Assembly: GCA_017934845.1 (NCBI GenBank)
Contig: JAGBIR010000152.1
Span: 1 to 5,005, forward strand
From: Alistipes sp.
Lineage (GTDB): Bacteria; Bacteroidota; Bacteroidia; Bacteroidales; Rikenellaceae
Length of the DNA stretch: 5,005 bases
Direction of reading: 5' to 3'
Part shown: positions 1 through 5,005 of the stretch, in pieces
Numbering within the stretch: position 1 is the stretch's first letter
Layout of the letters: each line of letters starts with the position of its first letter
Translations under genes and position numbers: made by a program
The notes under the pieces: generated by a model
What the model was told of the DNA's origin: nothing
What the model saw: the letters and a program-made list of their open reading frames with translations, nothing else
The model's database searches: none

Positions 1-1
1 A

Positions 2-127
2 TATTGGAGCTCTACCGAATCCTCAGACCCAAGAAATGCAAAATCTTACTTCTTTGGTAGGTCTAAAATTAACAATGAGACGGCAAAGCAAAATATCAAT
101 ACCGCTCGCGCTGTATGTGAGTTCTAA
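2..127 (+). CDS. C-terminal fragment of a surface protein with a DUF1566 / Fibrobacter-major-domain-like tail (5' end outside window)
   Basis: The frame starting at base 2 is open from the window edge to a TAA at 125-127 and gives 41 residues. It begins YWSSTESSD and ends NTARAVCEF. A 'YWSSTE' start, a stretch rich in Asn and Ser, and an ending of the form R-A/P-V-x-x-F directly before the stop are the recognisable pattern of the C-terminal end of DUF1566 / Fibrobacter succinogenes major paralogous domains, which sit at the end of many secreted or lipid-anchored Bacteroidota proteins. Too little is present to say what the whole protein does. A perfect terminator hairpin starts 20 bases after the stop, which supports this being a real gene end. 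The family assignment rests on motif recognition alone; the other two forward frames do not give a recognisable protein end. Confidence 0.72.
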   Translation, partial: YWSSTESSDPRNAKSYFFGRSKINNETAKQNINTARAVCEF

Positions 128-147
128 ATTATAAAATTATCACTCTT

Positions 148-176
148 GAGATCGGCAAAAAGCCGATCTCTTTTTG
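148..176 (+). terminator. Rho-independent terminator of the partial upstream gene
   Basis: A perfect 9-bp stem, GAGATCGGC (148-156) and GCCGATCTC (162-170), encloses a 5-base AAAAA loop and is followed directly by TTTTT (171-175). It lies 20 bases after the TAA at 125-127. Its T-tract overlaps the likely -33 box of the next gene. Confidence 0.9.
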
Positions 177-204
177 TTAGATTGGGATTTTTTCGATAAT
201 TTTG
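173..204 (+). promoter_or_regulatory. Bacteroidota-type promoter for the metallophosphoesterase gene
   Basis: TAATTTTG at 197-204 is an exact match to the Bacteroidota -7 box TAnnTTTG. TTTG at 173-176, 20 bases upstream, matches the -33 box. Transcription should start near 210, leaving a leader of only about 20 bases before the ATG at 233. The -33 box lies inside the T-tract of the preceding terminator. Confidence 0.72.
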
Positions 205-232
205 TTTAGTTTATAACACAATAGGTCGGAAT

Positions 233-1414
233 ATGAAACAGACAATTTTTGCACTCTTTATGCTCTTGGCAGCGGTAAATGTTGCGGCACAAGGTTATCA
301 AGCGCTCTTTGAGGTTGAACATGGGCCATATTTGCAGGCTCTGACAACAAATAGTGTGGTGGTTTCGTTCGCTACATCGGATCGCGCCCTGTCGGCTGTC
401 GAGTTACGCGAAAAGGGCAGTCAAGAGGTATCGACCCACTATATGACAAAGGATGGCCTCAGGATGGCATATTCAAAACATAACAATGTAGAAATTAAAG
501 ATTTACGTCCCGCAACCAACTACGAATACCGTATCATAGCCAAGCCTACATTGAAGTATCGACCCTACGACATCCGCTTTGGCGACGAAGTGCAGACCGA
601 GTGGTACGACTTCCGCACCTTCGCACCCGATGCCGAGACATTCACGTTCGTTGCGACGACCGACATTCACGACAACGCTCGCAAGTGTGAAGATCTCTTA
701 GCGATGCACGATATGGAGCAGGCCGAAGCTCTATTTATGGTTGGCGATATAGTGTGCGACATCAGCCGCGAGGGTCAAGCCTACGAGAGTATTATCGACG
801 TTGCATCGCGCCTCTTTGCGCGAAACAAGCCGCTCTACCTCATTCGTGGTAACCACGAGGTGCGTGGCTCGCACTGCCGCGATTTAGACCTCTATTTCCA
901 CAAAATCGACGGCCGCTACTACTCGCTTCAACGCTTCGGCTCGACAGCCGTTCTGATGCTCGATAGTGGCGAGGACAAAGCCGATGCGAGCGCAGTTTTC
1001 AACGGAGTTAAAGAGCTGGAACAATATGTAGATCAGGAGATTGAATGGCTGCGCGAGGCTGTTCGCAGCAAGGCGTGGCGCAAGGCTGCTCACCGCATCG
1101 TTTTGATTCACATTCCACCCACATCGGCACCTATGCGTCGCGTGCAGCAGCTCGAGGAGATACTCTGCTGGGGCAGCGACAGCTGGGGCGAGAAGGCTCT
1201 CGACATCTTCAACAATGCCGACATCGACCTTATGATTTCGGGCCACACCCACCAATTCAACTTCATCCCCGCCGTCAAGGGCGAGCAGAACTACCCGCTC
1301 GTTATTAACGACCACCGCAGCGCAATGACCGTAAAGGTCGATGGCGATGGTATCGACGTAAAGGTGATAAATATCGATGGCGAGGTGCTTTTAGAGGAGC
1401 ATTTTCAGCAATAA
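233..1414 (+). CDS. Exported calcineurin-like (purple-acid-phosphatase-like) metallophosphoesterase
   Basis: 393 residues. Residues 1-19 form a signal peptide: K2, a hydrophobic core (IFALFMLLAA), and a likely cut after VAA before Q20, so the enzyme should act in the periplasm or at the cell surface. Residues ~28-130 look like the N-terminal fibronectin-III-like domain of purple acid phosphatases (GPYLQ at 31-35, VVVSF at 42-46, LRPATNYEYR at 91-100). The catalytic domain from ~137 holds all five metallophosphoesterase motifs: D144-x-H146, GD at 171-172, GNHE at 206-209, H293 in HIPP, and GHTH at 337-340. These residues bind two metal ions, so the active site appears complete and the protein should hydrolyse phosphate mono- or diesters. 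The natural substrate cannot be read from the sequence. The ATG at 233 is chosen because the signal peptide begins there and the promoter lies just upstream. It appears monocistronic: its own promoter precedes it, and a possible terminator and another promoter follow. Confidence 0.93.
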   Translation: MKQTIFALFMLLAAVNVAAQGYQALFEVEHGPYLQALTTNSVVVSFATSDRALSAVELREKGSQEVSTHYMTKDGLRMAYSKHNNVEIKDLRPATNYEYRIIAKPTLKYRPYDIRFGDEVQTEWYDFRTFAPDAETFTFVATTDIHDNARKCEDLLAMHDMEQAEALFMVGDIVCDISREGQAYESIIDVASRLFARNKPLYLIRGNHEVRGSHCRDLDLYFHKIDGRYYSLQRFGSTAVLMLDSGEDKADASAVFNGVKELEQYVDQEIEWLREAVRSKAWRKAAHRIVLIHIPPTSAPMRRVQQLEEILCWGSDSWGEKALDIFNNADIDLMISGHTHQFNFIPAVKGEQNYPLVINDHRSAMTVKVDGDGIDVKVINIDGEVLLEEHFQQ

Positions 1415-1419
1415 CGCAC

Positions 1420-1457
1420 GCTTTTAGCACTCTAACAGAGAGGAAAAGCCGTTTTTT
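1420..1457 (+). terminator. Probable terminator of the metallophosphoesterase gene
   Basis: GCTTTT (1420-1425) pairs with AAAAGC (1444-1449), and an inner CTCT (1430-1433) pairs with AGAG (1437-1440) around an AAC loop. TTTTTT (1452-1457) follows two bases after the stem. The hairpin starts 6 bases after the TAA. The internal loop and A/T-rich outer stem make it weaker than the other terminators in the window. Confidence 0.45.
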
Positions 1458-1467
1458 AGGGCCGAAG

Positions 1468-1499
1468 ATTGCTCGTTGGCAATTATTTTACTAATTTTG
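1468..1499 (+). promoter_or_regulatory. Bacteroidota-type promoter for yebC
   Basis: TAATTTTG at 1492-1499 is an exact TAnnTTTG -7 box. ATTG at 1468-1471, 20 bases upstream, is a 3-of-4 match to the TTTG -33 box. Transcription would begin near 1505-1508, about 30 bases before the ATG at 1536. The leader is A/T-rich and shows no Shine-Dalgarno sequence, as is usual in this phylum. Confidence 0.68.
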
Positions 1500-1535
1500 C
1501 GACCGGAAAATTAATAACAAAAATTATAACTCACT

Positions 1536-2261
1536 ATGGGAAGAGCGTTTGAATATCGCAAAGCAAGAAAAATGAAGCGTTGGGGACACATGGCCCGCGT
1601 CTTCACAAAGATCGGTAAGGAGATTGAGATCGCCGTTAAGGCAGGTGGCTCGGATCCTTCATCGAACACACGTCTGCGTATCCTTATCCAGAATGCCAAG
1701 GCTGAGAACATGCCAAAGGAGAACATCGAGCGCGCAATCAAGCGTGCGACAGACAAGGATGCTGCCGACTATAAGGAGATGATTTACGAGGGTTACGGCC
1801 CTCATGGCGTGGCTTTCCTCGTGGAGACCGCTACCGACAACACAAACCGTACGGTTGCCAGCGTACGTATGTACTTCAACAAGTGCGGCGGTACGTTGGG
1901 TAACTCGGGTTCTGTGGCATTTATGTTCGAGCATAAGTGTATCTTTAAGTTCAAGCCCACAGAGGGTGCAGACCTCGAGGAGATGGAGTTGGAGATGATC
2001 GACTTGGGTGTTGACGAGTTCTATGCTGAGGAGGGCGAGGTAACTGTCAGCGCACCTTACGAGTCATTCGGCGCTATCCAGAAGTGGATTGAGGATATGG
2101 GCTTCGAGTTGATATCGGGTGAGGGCGTACGCATCCCGACCGATACAAAGGAGCTTTCGGGCGAGGAGCGCGAGGCTGTCGAGAAACTGCAGGAGAAGCT
2201 GGAGGAGGACGACGACGTAGTAAACGTCTATACCACAATGGCCGAGGCCGACGAGGAGTAA
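1536..2261 (+). CDS. yebC: YebC/TACO1-family protein (probable translation factor, formerly called a transcriptional regulator)
   Basis: 241 residues, the usual length for the family (about 240-250). Family hallmarks are clear: a basic N-terminus (RKARKMKRW at 8-16), the GGSDP and N-x-RLR stretch at 37-48, AENMPKENIERAIKRAT at 56-72, YEGYGPHGVA at 84-93, TDNTNRT at 100-106, and a GG-x-LG-x-x-GSV-x-FMF block at about 118-130. The C-terminal third is strongly acidic and ends EADEE. The family was long annotated as DNA-binding regulators; more recent work on bacterial YebC and mitochondrial TACO1 points to a ribosome-associated role in relieving stalling at proline-rich stretches. Which role applies here cannot be told from sequence. 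The protein is cytoplasmic, with no signal or membrane segment. The start replaces the proteobacterial AGHSKW opening with GRAFEYRKARK, which I believe is the normal Bacteroidota form. It has its own promoter and terminator and no operon partner (in many proteobacteria it sits next to ruvC). Confidence 0.95.
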   Translation: MGRAFEYRKARKMKRWGHMARVFTKIGKEIEIAVKAGGSDPSSNTRLRILIQNAKAENMPKENIERAIKRATDKDAADYKEMIYEGYGPHGVAFLVETATDNTNRTVASVRMYFNKCGGTLGNSGSVAFMFEHKCIFKFKPTEGADLEEMELEMIDLGVDEFYAEEGEVTVSAPYESFGAIQKWIEDMGFELISGEGVRIPTDTKELSGEEREAVEKLQEKLEEDDDVVNVYTTMAEADEE

Positions 2262-2291
2262 TCCTCTGCTAAGCGACAGATAAAATAGAGA

Positions 2292-2331
2292 AAAGGGGAT
2301 TGCCTAATACTTATTGGGCAATCCCTTTGTT
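2292..2331. terminator. Long hairpin, probable bidirectional terminator between convergent genes
   Basis: GGGATTGCC (2296-2304) pairs perfectly with GGCAATCCC (2317-2325). The stem continues inward through a T-G wobble and three A-T pairs (2305-2308 with 2313-2316) to an ACTT loop, giving 13 pairs. On the plus strand TTTGTT follows the stem. On the minus strand a single C and then TTTT follow. The hairpin lies 34 bases after the yebC stop and 26 bases beyond the stop of the minus-strand membrane protein gene, so it is well placed to end both transcripts. Confidence 0.85.
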
Positions 2332-2351
2332 GTATATATATTTAGGTGTGG

Positions 2352-3098
2352 CTACTCAGCGGGCAACACATCGAAGTCGATCTGATCAACAGTGAGCACC
2401 GTAACCTGCTGCCCGTTGTATTGCCCTGAGCACTCGGCACCGAGCAGGCGACCCTCGCTCTTTGAGAAACGAGCAACTATCCCGACCTTGTCGCCCCTGG
2501 TGCTAACCAAGATCATATCGCCCTCCTCGCGGAATTTTAGCAGCAAACCCGTTAACAAAGCGTACTCCTTCAGGTTATCGATCGTAGCGAGCGGAGTGAG
2601 GTCGATTCCTCCGTGGGGTCGCTCGAGTACTAATTGCCCGTTCTGGTAGCGTCGGTAACTCTCGCCATCATAGAGTTCCATAGAACGAGCCTCGTCCTGC
2701 CACTTGATAGCCATTTTGATCTTTGACTCCTCTTTGCGAATCTCGACGGTGCCCTGCGTCGGAGTGCCATCGAAATCAATATCATAGAGTTCCCGTGAGC
2801 TCTTGTTCTCGGTAACATGTGCGGTGAATCGAACGAGGTAGTTATCCGATTCGAGAAGTTGAGTCAATGCTTGCTCAACCACCTCGCGTGCGGTGCTGGT
2901 CTGCACACTGCTAATGCCGATGACAACTGCCACTGCGACCATAGCGGCAACGGCACCAATGCGTACTGCTTGCCAGAGTGTGCGGCGGCGTGGCGCGGGG
3001 ACTTTGAATTCGAGTGAGGTTGTGGGGGCGAAACGCGGCGAAAGAAGATCCTCTACGCGGCGGTCCGTAATGTTGTCTAAATTGTTGTTGGTTTTCAT
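2352..3098 (-). CDS. Single-pass membrane protein, probable partner (anti-sigma or sensor) of the adjacent ECF sigma factor
   Basis: 248 residues from the ATG at 3098-3096. The frame stays open further upstream to an ATG at 3242, but that would overlap the sigma factor gene by 125 bases; the internal ATG leaves a tidy 19-base gap and an A-rich leader, so it is preferred. Residues 1-40 are polar and basic near the membrane (RRR at 37-39) and should be cytoplasmic. Residues ~44-64 (AVRIGAVAAMVAVAVVIGISS) form one membrane helix. Residues ~70-248 should lie outside, in the periplasm. That part alternates charged and hydrophobic residues like a beta-sheet protein (for example KIKMAIKWQDEARSMELYDG at 126-145, then YRRYQNGQLV), which recalls the LolA/RseB-type fold; this is an impression, not a demonstrated match. 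I see no zinc-finger anti-sigma motif (HxxxCxxC) and no clear FecR signature. Gene order and topology suggest it controls, or signals to, the sigma factor. The exact family is not recognised. Confidence 0.87.
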   Translation of the reverse strand: MKTNNNLDNITDRRVEDLLSPRFAPTTSLEFKVPAPRRRTLWQAVRIGAVAAMVAVAVVIGISSVQTSTAREVVEQALTQLLESDNYLVRFTAHVTENKSSRELYDIDFDGTPTQGTVEIRKEESKIKMAIKWQDEARSMELYDGESYRRYQNGQLVLERPHGGIDLTPLATIDNLKEYALLTGLLLKFREEGDMILVSTRGDKVGIVARFSKSEGRLLGAECSGQYNGQQVTVLTVDQIDFDVLPAE

Positions 3099-3117
3099 AA
3101 TGTTGTTTTTTTGTGAG

Positions 3118-3630
3118 TTAAAGCAGCCCACGCTTTTCGAGGGCTTCGCGCAACTTGTCAATGCCATAGCGAAAACGCGATTTGGCTGTTGTGAGAGGGA
3201 TGTTGCAGATCGAGGCAATCTCGTCAAACGTGCGACCGCCATAGATTCGCAATCTAATCACTTCGCTCTGCTCTTCGGGCAGGTGCGCCATCAGTCGCTC
3301 GATCAGTCGGAACTCCTGCTCGAAATCCGTTGGTGCGAGGTCATCGCTGCGGAGAGTGTCGAGTGTTTCGGTCGGAGCAAATTGTCGGCGCGATCGCAGT
3401 AGCGAGGTGCAACTATTTGACAACGAGCGATAAACATAACCTTTCAGATCGTCAATCTCGGCAAGCCGTGCGCCTTGTCTCGAGAGCTTGACATAGAGCT
3501 CCTGCACCACATCATCGGCATCTGTAGCCGAACCCAACCGATAGCAGGCGTATCGAAACAGATGGTCGCGCTCCGACTGCATCAACTGAGCCAGGCGAGT
3601 GTGTTGTTTGTTTTCTGTTGTTAGTTTCAT
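3118..3630 (-). CDS. ECF-type RNA polymerase sigma factor (sigma-70 family)
   Basis: 170 residues from the ATG at 3630-3628. The frame extends to a TTG at 3681, but the ATG follows an A-rich leader (AAAAAAAGAGATT) and gives the usual ECF length and domain start, so it is preferred. Region sigma-2 covers residues ~19-83, with the core-binding stretch DADDVVQELYVKL at 37-49 and DLKGYVYRSLSNSCTSLLR at 61-79, which melts and reads the -10 region. Region sigma-4 covers ~107-165: LPEEQSEVIRLRIYGG at 117-132, then the helix-turn-helix FDEIASICNIPLTTAKSRF at 135-153, which reads the -35 region. There is no sigma-3 domain, as expected for ECF sigmas. The stop at 3118-3120 lies 19 bases before the start of the membrane protein gene, so the two probably share one transcript. 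ECF sigmas often switch on their own operon, but I could not identify a clear promoter. Target genes cannot be deduced from this window. Confidence 0.94.
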   Translation of the reverse strand: MKLTTENKQHTRLAQLMQSERDHLFRYACYRLGSATDADDVVQELYVKLSRQGARLAEIDDLKGYVYRSLSNSCTSLLRSRRQFAPTETLDTLRSDDLAPTDFEQEFRLIERLMAHLPEEQSEVIRLRIYGGRTFDEIASICNIPLTTAKSRFRYGIDKLREALEKRGLL

Positions 3631-3663
3631 AATCTCTTTTTTTGTTTGCTGGGAACGCGCTTC

Positions 3664-3723
3664 CGAATATATAACGCACAAATGTCGAAAAAGACTTAAC
3701 TCTCGCGCACTTTTTCTTACAAA
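3664..3723 (-). promoter_or_regulatory. Likely promoter region of the sigma factor operon (boxes uncertain)
   Basis: The only upstream space for this operon is 3631-3774, between the ATG and the terminator of the preceding gene. Reading the minus strand, imperfect -7 candidates are TATATTCG (3671-3664), GACATTTG (3686-3679), each 7 of 8 to TAnnTTTG but without a clear -33 partner, and TAAGTCTT (3698-3691), 6 of 8 with a TTTG at 3723-3720 spaced 21 bases upstream. None is convincing, which would fit a promoter read by an alternative sigma factor, possibly this one. A GGAA-N5-TTCC inverted repeat lies close by at about 3652-3664. Confidence 0.28.
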
Positions 3724-3774
3724 AAAAACTCGATACTACCCATCCAGGAAGTATTGGGGAAATGGTAATGATGC

Positions 3775-3805
3775 AAAAAAAGTCCGAGCCATTAGGCCCG
3801 GACTT
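3775..3805 (-). terminator. Rho-independent terminator of the large minus-strand secreted-protein gene
   Basis: An 11-bp stem, 3780-3790 with 3795-3805, closes on a 4-base loop (ATTA on the plus strand). Reading the minus strand, a run of T follows (the A run at 3775-3780). One position (3787/3798) is a permitted G-U pair in the minus-strand RNA but an A-C mismatch in the plus-strand RNA, so the hairpin is built for the minus strand. It begins 20 bases after the stop at 3826-3828. Confidence 0.9.
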
Positions 3806-3825
3806 AAAGTTAGAGTTTATGCAAA

Positions 3826-5005
3826 TTACTCGTTATAAGTCTTTGCTGTACCAGTAACGGTATGAGTCTCAAGAAGTACCTTCTTAAAGTAATAGCACTT
3901 CTTCTTACCTTCCTTCTCCTTCTGAGCAGTCAACTCAGGATCGTGAATAGTAGGATAAGATGTCATTTCGTACTCAACTTCGTACTCAACGCCAAGCTCA
4001 AGGCCTGTTACATACTGATTCCAATCGTCGTAGTTATCATCGCCCAGCCAGCTAATACCAGCATAGCTCAACCATACCTTCAATGGGCTCTCGAAGTTCA
4101 AATTCTTCTCAATCCACTGTGAGAATACAGGCTTGCCATCCTTATAGAACTGGAACTTGAATGAATGGAAGAAGTTCTGCTTACCAGTCCAGCCCTCTAC
4201 GCGTACATTATTCTTCTTATAACCGTCGCGGTCATCGTAGAATACCTTAAACGTAGGAGTATCAACACCTTCGAGAGTATAGACCTCAACTTCAATAGTC
4301 TCCGAAAGCTCCTTACCACCAACTGTAGTTGTTACAGTAATATTGTAGCTGGGCTTTGTCAACTCGCTAACAACAACCGAAGCACGGCCATCGTTAACAG
4401 TAAAGTCACTCTTTGCAAATGTCTTGCTCTGGCCATCGTAAGATACAGTTACAGATGCGATATCTGCATTGTCAACCCACGACAAACGAGCAGCCTGATA
4501 CATACCATTGATTGACTTACGACCAATACGAGAAGCATCAACACGATCAACCCACTCGGTACCCTCGTCAACATCAGCTGCAAGAGCCAATGTGTACTCC
4601 TTACGGGTATCGGTTGTTGCAGTATTATTCAACGTTGCACCAGCCGATGAAAGCTGTGCAGATGTGAAGGTTACAAGATGATCGGTCAACGGAGCGTGAT
4701 CGAAGGTATAGTTGCAGCTCTCCGAGCGGCTACCATCCTTACCACGACCATTAGTTGTAGTAAACTTAAAGTACTGACCATCCTTATCGCACAGACGCAA
4801 TGTACGGAAATCACCATCATCGCTTACATCAGCATAACGGTTTGATGTAGGAGCATAAGTGATCTCGTAATCGAAGGTGTAAGAGGTATTGCTGTTCAAT
4901 ACATCACCTGCAACATACCATGAGTAGCTCTTCAACTTAGGAGTCTTATTACCCTCGGCAGGAGCATCTGCGCTAACCTCGCCGGTAGCACCCGATACGC
5001 CACTG
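3826..5005 (-). CDS. Large secreted beta-rich protein of unknown function, C-terminal 392 residues (5' end outside window)
   Basis: The minus-strand frame is open from the window edge to the stop at 3828-3826. A TTG at 4935 that could be read as a start encodes an internal Leu (KLKSYSW), because the frame continues upstream without a stop. Visible residues 1-22 (SGVSGATGEVSADAPAEG then NKTP) look like a flexible linker. The rest is rich in Thr, Val, Tyr, Asp and Ser in short alternating strands, as in Ig-like or fimbrillin-like extracellular proteins, with no membrane helix and few Cys. It carries no recognisable catalytic motif and I cannot assign a family. Two stretches resemble each other: SYTFDYEITYAPT (visible residues 41-53) and EYEVEYEMTSYPT (340-352), each followed 19-24 residues later by YFK, suggesting repeated modules. 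The C-terminus ends VTGTAKTYNE without a recognisable type IX secretion sorting domain. Its G+C is lower (about 43-48% in lines counted by hand) than the neighbouring sigma operon. It has its own strong terminator, so it is not cotranscribed with the sigma factor. A cell-surface or secreted location is inferred from composition, since the N-terminus is not visible. Confidence 0.85.
   Translation of the reverse strand, partial: SGVSGATGEVSADAPAEGNKTPKLKSYSWYVAGDVLNSNTSYTFDYEITYAPTSNRYADVSDDGDFRTLRLCDKDGQYFKFTTTNGRGKDGSRSESCNYTFDHAPLTDHLVTFTSAQLSSAGATLNNTATTDTRKEYTLALAADVDEGTEWVDRVDASRIGRKSINGMYQAARLSWVDNADIASVTVSYDGQSKTFAKSDFTVNDGRASVVVSELTKPSYNITVTTTVGGKELSETIEVEVYTLEGVDTPTFKVFYDDRDGYKKNNVRVEGWTGKQNFFHSFKFQFYKDGKPVFSQWIEKNLNFESPLKVWLSYAGISWLGDDNYDDWNQYVTGLELGVEYEVEYEMTSYPTIHDPELTAQKEKEGKKKCYYFKKVLLETHTVTGTAKTYNE
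3967..3990. repeat. Tandem 12-bp duplication inside the secreted-protein gene
   Basis: TTCGTACTCAAC occurs twice back to back (3967-3978 and 3979-3990). On the coding strand this gives the residue pattern VEYEVEYE. Since 12 is a multiple of 3, the frame is kept. It may be a recent small duplication or simply an alternating beta-strand sequence. Confidence 0.8.

Noticed and set aside
884..1315. 143-residue minus-strand frame opposite the metallophosphoesterase
   Set aside because: It is a shadow of a gene with complete catalytic motifs, with no promoter, recognisable domain or terminator of its own.
3099..3242. Longer N-terminus for the membrane partner protein, starting at the ATG at 3242
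   Set aside because: It would overlap the sigma factor gene by 125 bases and add residues that are an out-of-frame reading of the sigma-4 region. The ATG at 3098 leaves a 19-base gap and a normal cytoplasmic end.
2893..3402. 169-residue plus-strand frame across the sigma factor and partner genes
   Set aside because: It is antisense to two well-supported genes and its protein has no recognisable domain; the open frame follows from codon bias on the other strand.
3631..3681. Sigma factor start at the TTG at 3681, adding 17 residues
   Set aside because: TTG is a rare start, the extra residues (MCVIYSEARSQQTKKEI) do not resemble an ECF N-terminus, and the ATG at 3630 follows an A-rich leader.
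3720..3774. Possible small RNA or short gene between the two minus-strand transcripts
   Set aside because: No open frame with a plausible start, no stable hairpin other than the terminator, and only short weak inverted repeats such as CCAT/ATGG.
3862..4515. Two plus-strand frames (3862-4122 and 4165-4515) with hydrophobic stretches
   Set aside because: Both are antisense to the secreted-protein gene. Their hydrophobic runs arise from complementing its Lys/Glu/Asn-rich codons (AAG becomes CTT, GAG becomes CTC).
4933..4935. TTG as the start of the large minus-strand protein
   Set aside because: The frame stays open to the window edge with a plausible linker sequence, so this codon encodes an internal Leu and the gene is truncated by the window.

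Overview
The window looks like chromosomal DNA of a Bacteroidota bacterium, most likely Bacteroidales. The evidence is two good matches to the Bacteroidota promoter box TAnnTTTG (TAATTTTG at 197-204 and 1492-1499), weak or absent Shine-Dalgarno sequences at every gene start, and edge genes that look like the secreted surface proteins common in that phylum. Base composition is intermediate, about 45-55% G+C by hand count. An Alistipes-like (Rikenellaceae) host is possible, but I cannot prove genus from this sequence.

Layout, left to right. Positions 2-127 (+) hold the last 41 codons of a gene whose tail resembles the DUF1566 / Fibrobacter-major-domain type of surface protein; a strong hairpin terminator follows (148-175). 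A promoter partly overlapping that terminator drives an exported purple-acid-phosphatase-like metallophosphoesterase (233-1414, +). After a weaker terminator, a second promoter drives a YebC/TACO1-family protein (1536-2261, +). A long hairpin at 2292-2328 closes this half and probably stops transcription from both sides, because the next genes are convergent. On the minus strand, an ECF-type RNA polymerase sigma factor (3630 down to 3118) is followed 19 bases later by a single-pass membrane protein (3098 down to 2352) with a short cytoplasmic end and a large extracytoplasmic domain. The two look like an operon and probably a sigma factor plus its membrane partner. Upstream of them, a minus-strand terminator (3775-3805) ends a large secreted beta-rich protein of unknown function whose 5' part lies outside the window (3826-5005).

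How the genes relate: only the sigma factor and the membrane protein form an evident functional unit. The phosphoesterase and yebC each have their own promoter and appear to be independent genes, and the two edge genes are separated from their neighbours by terminators. There is no CRISPR array, tRNA, rRNA, insertion sequence or phage gene that I can see. The item most worth following up is the sigma factor/membrane protein pair, because the partner does not look like the FecR-type anti-sigma factor usual in this phylum. The rest of the window is fairly ordinary housekeeping and cell-envelope content.
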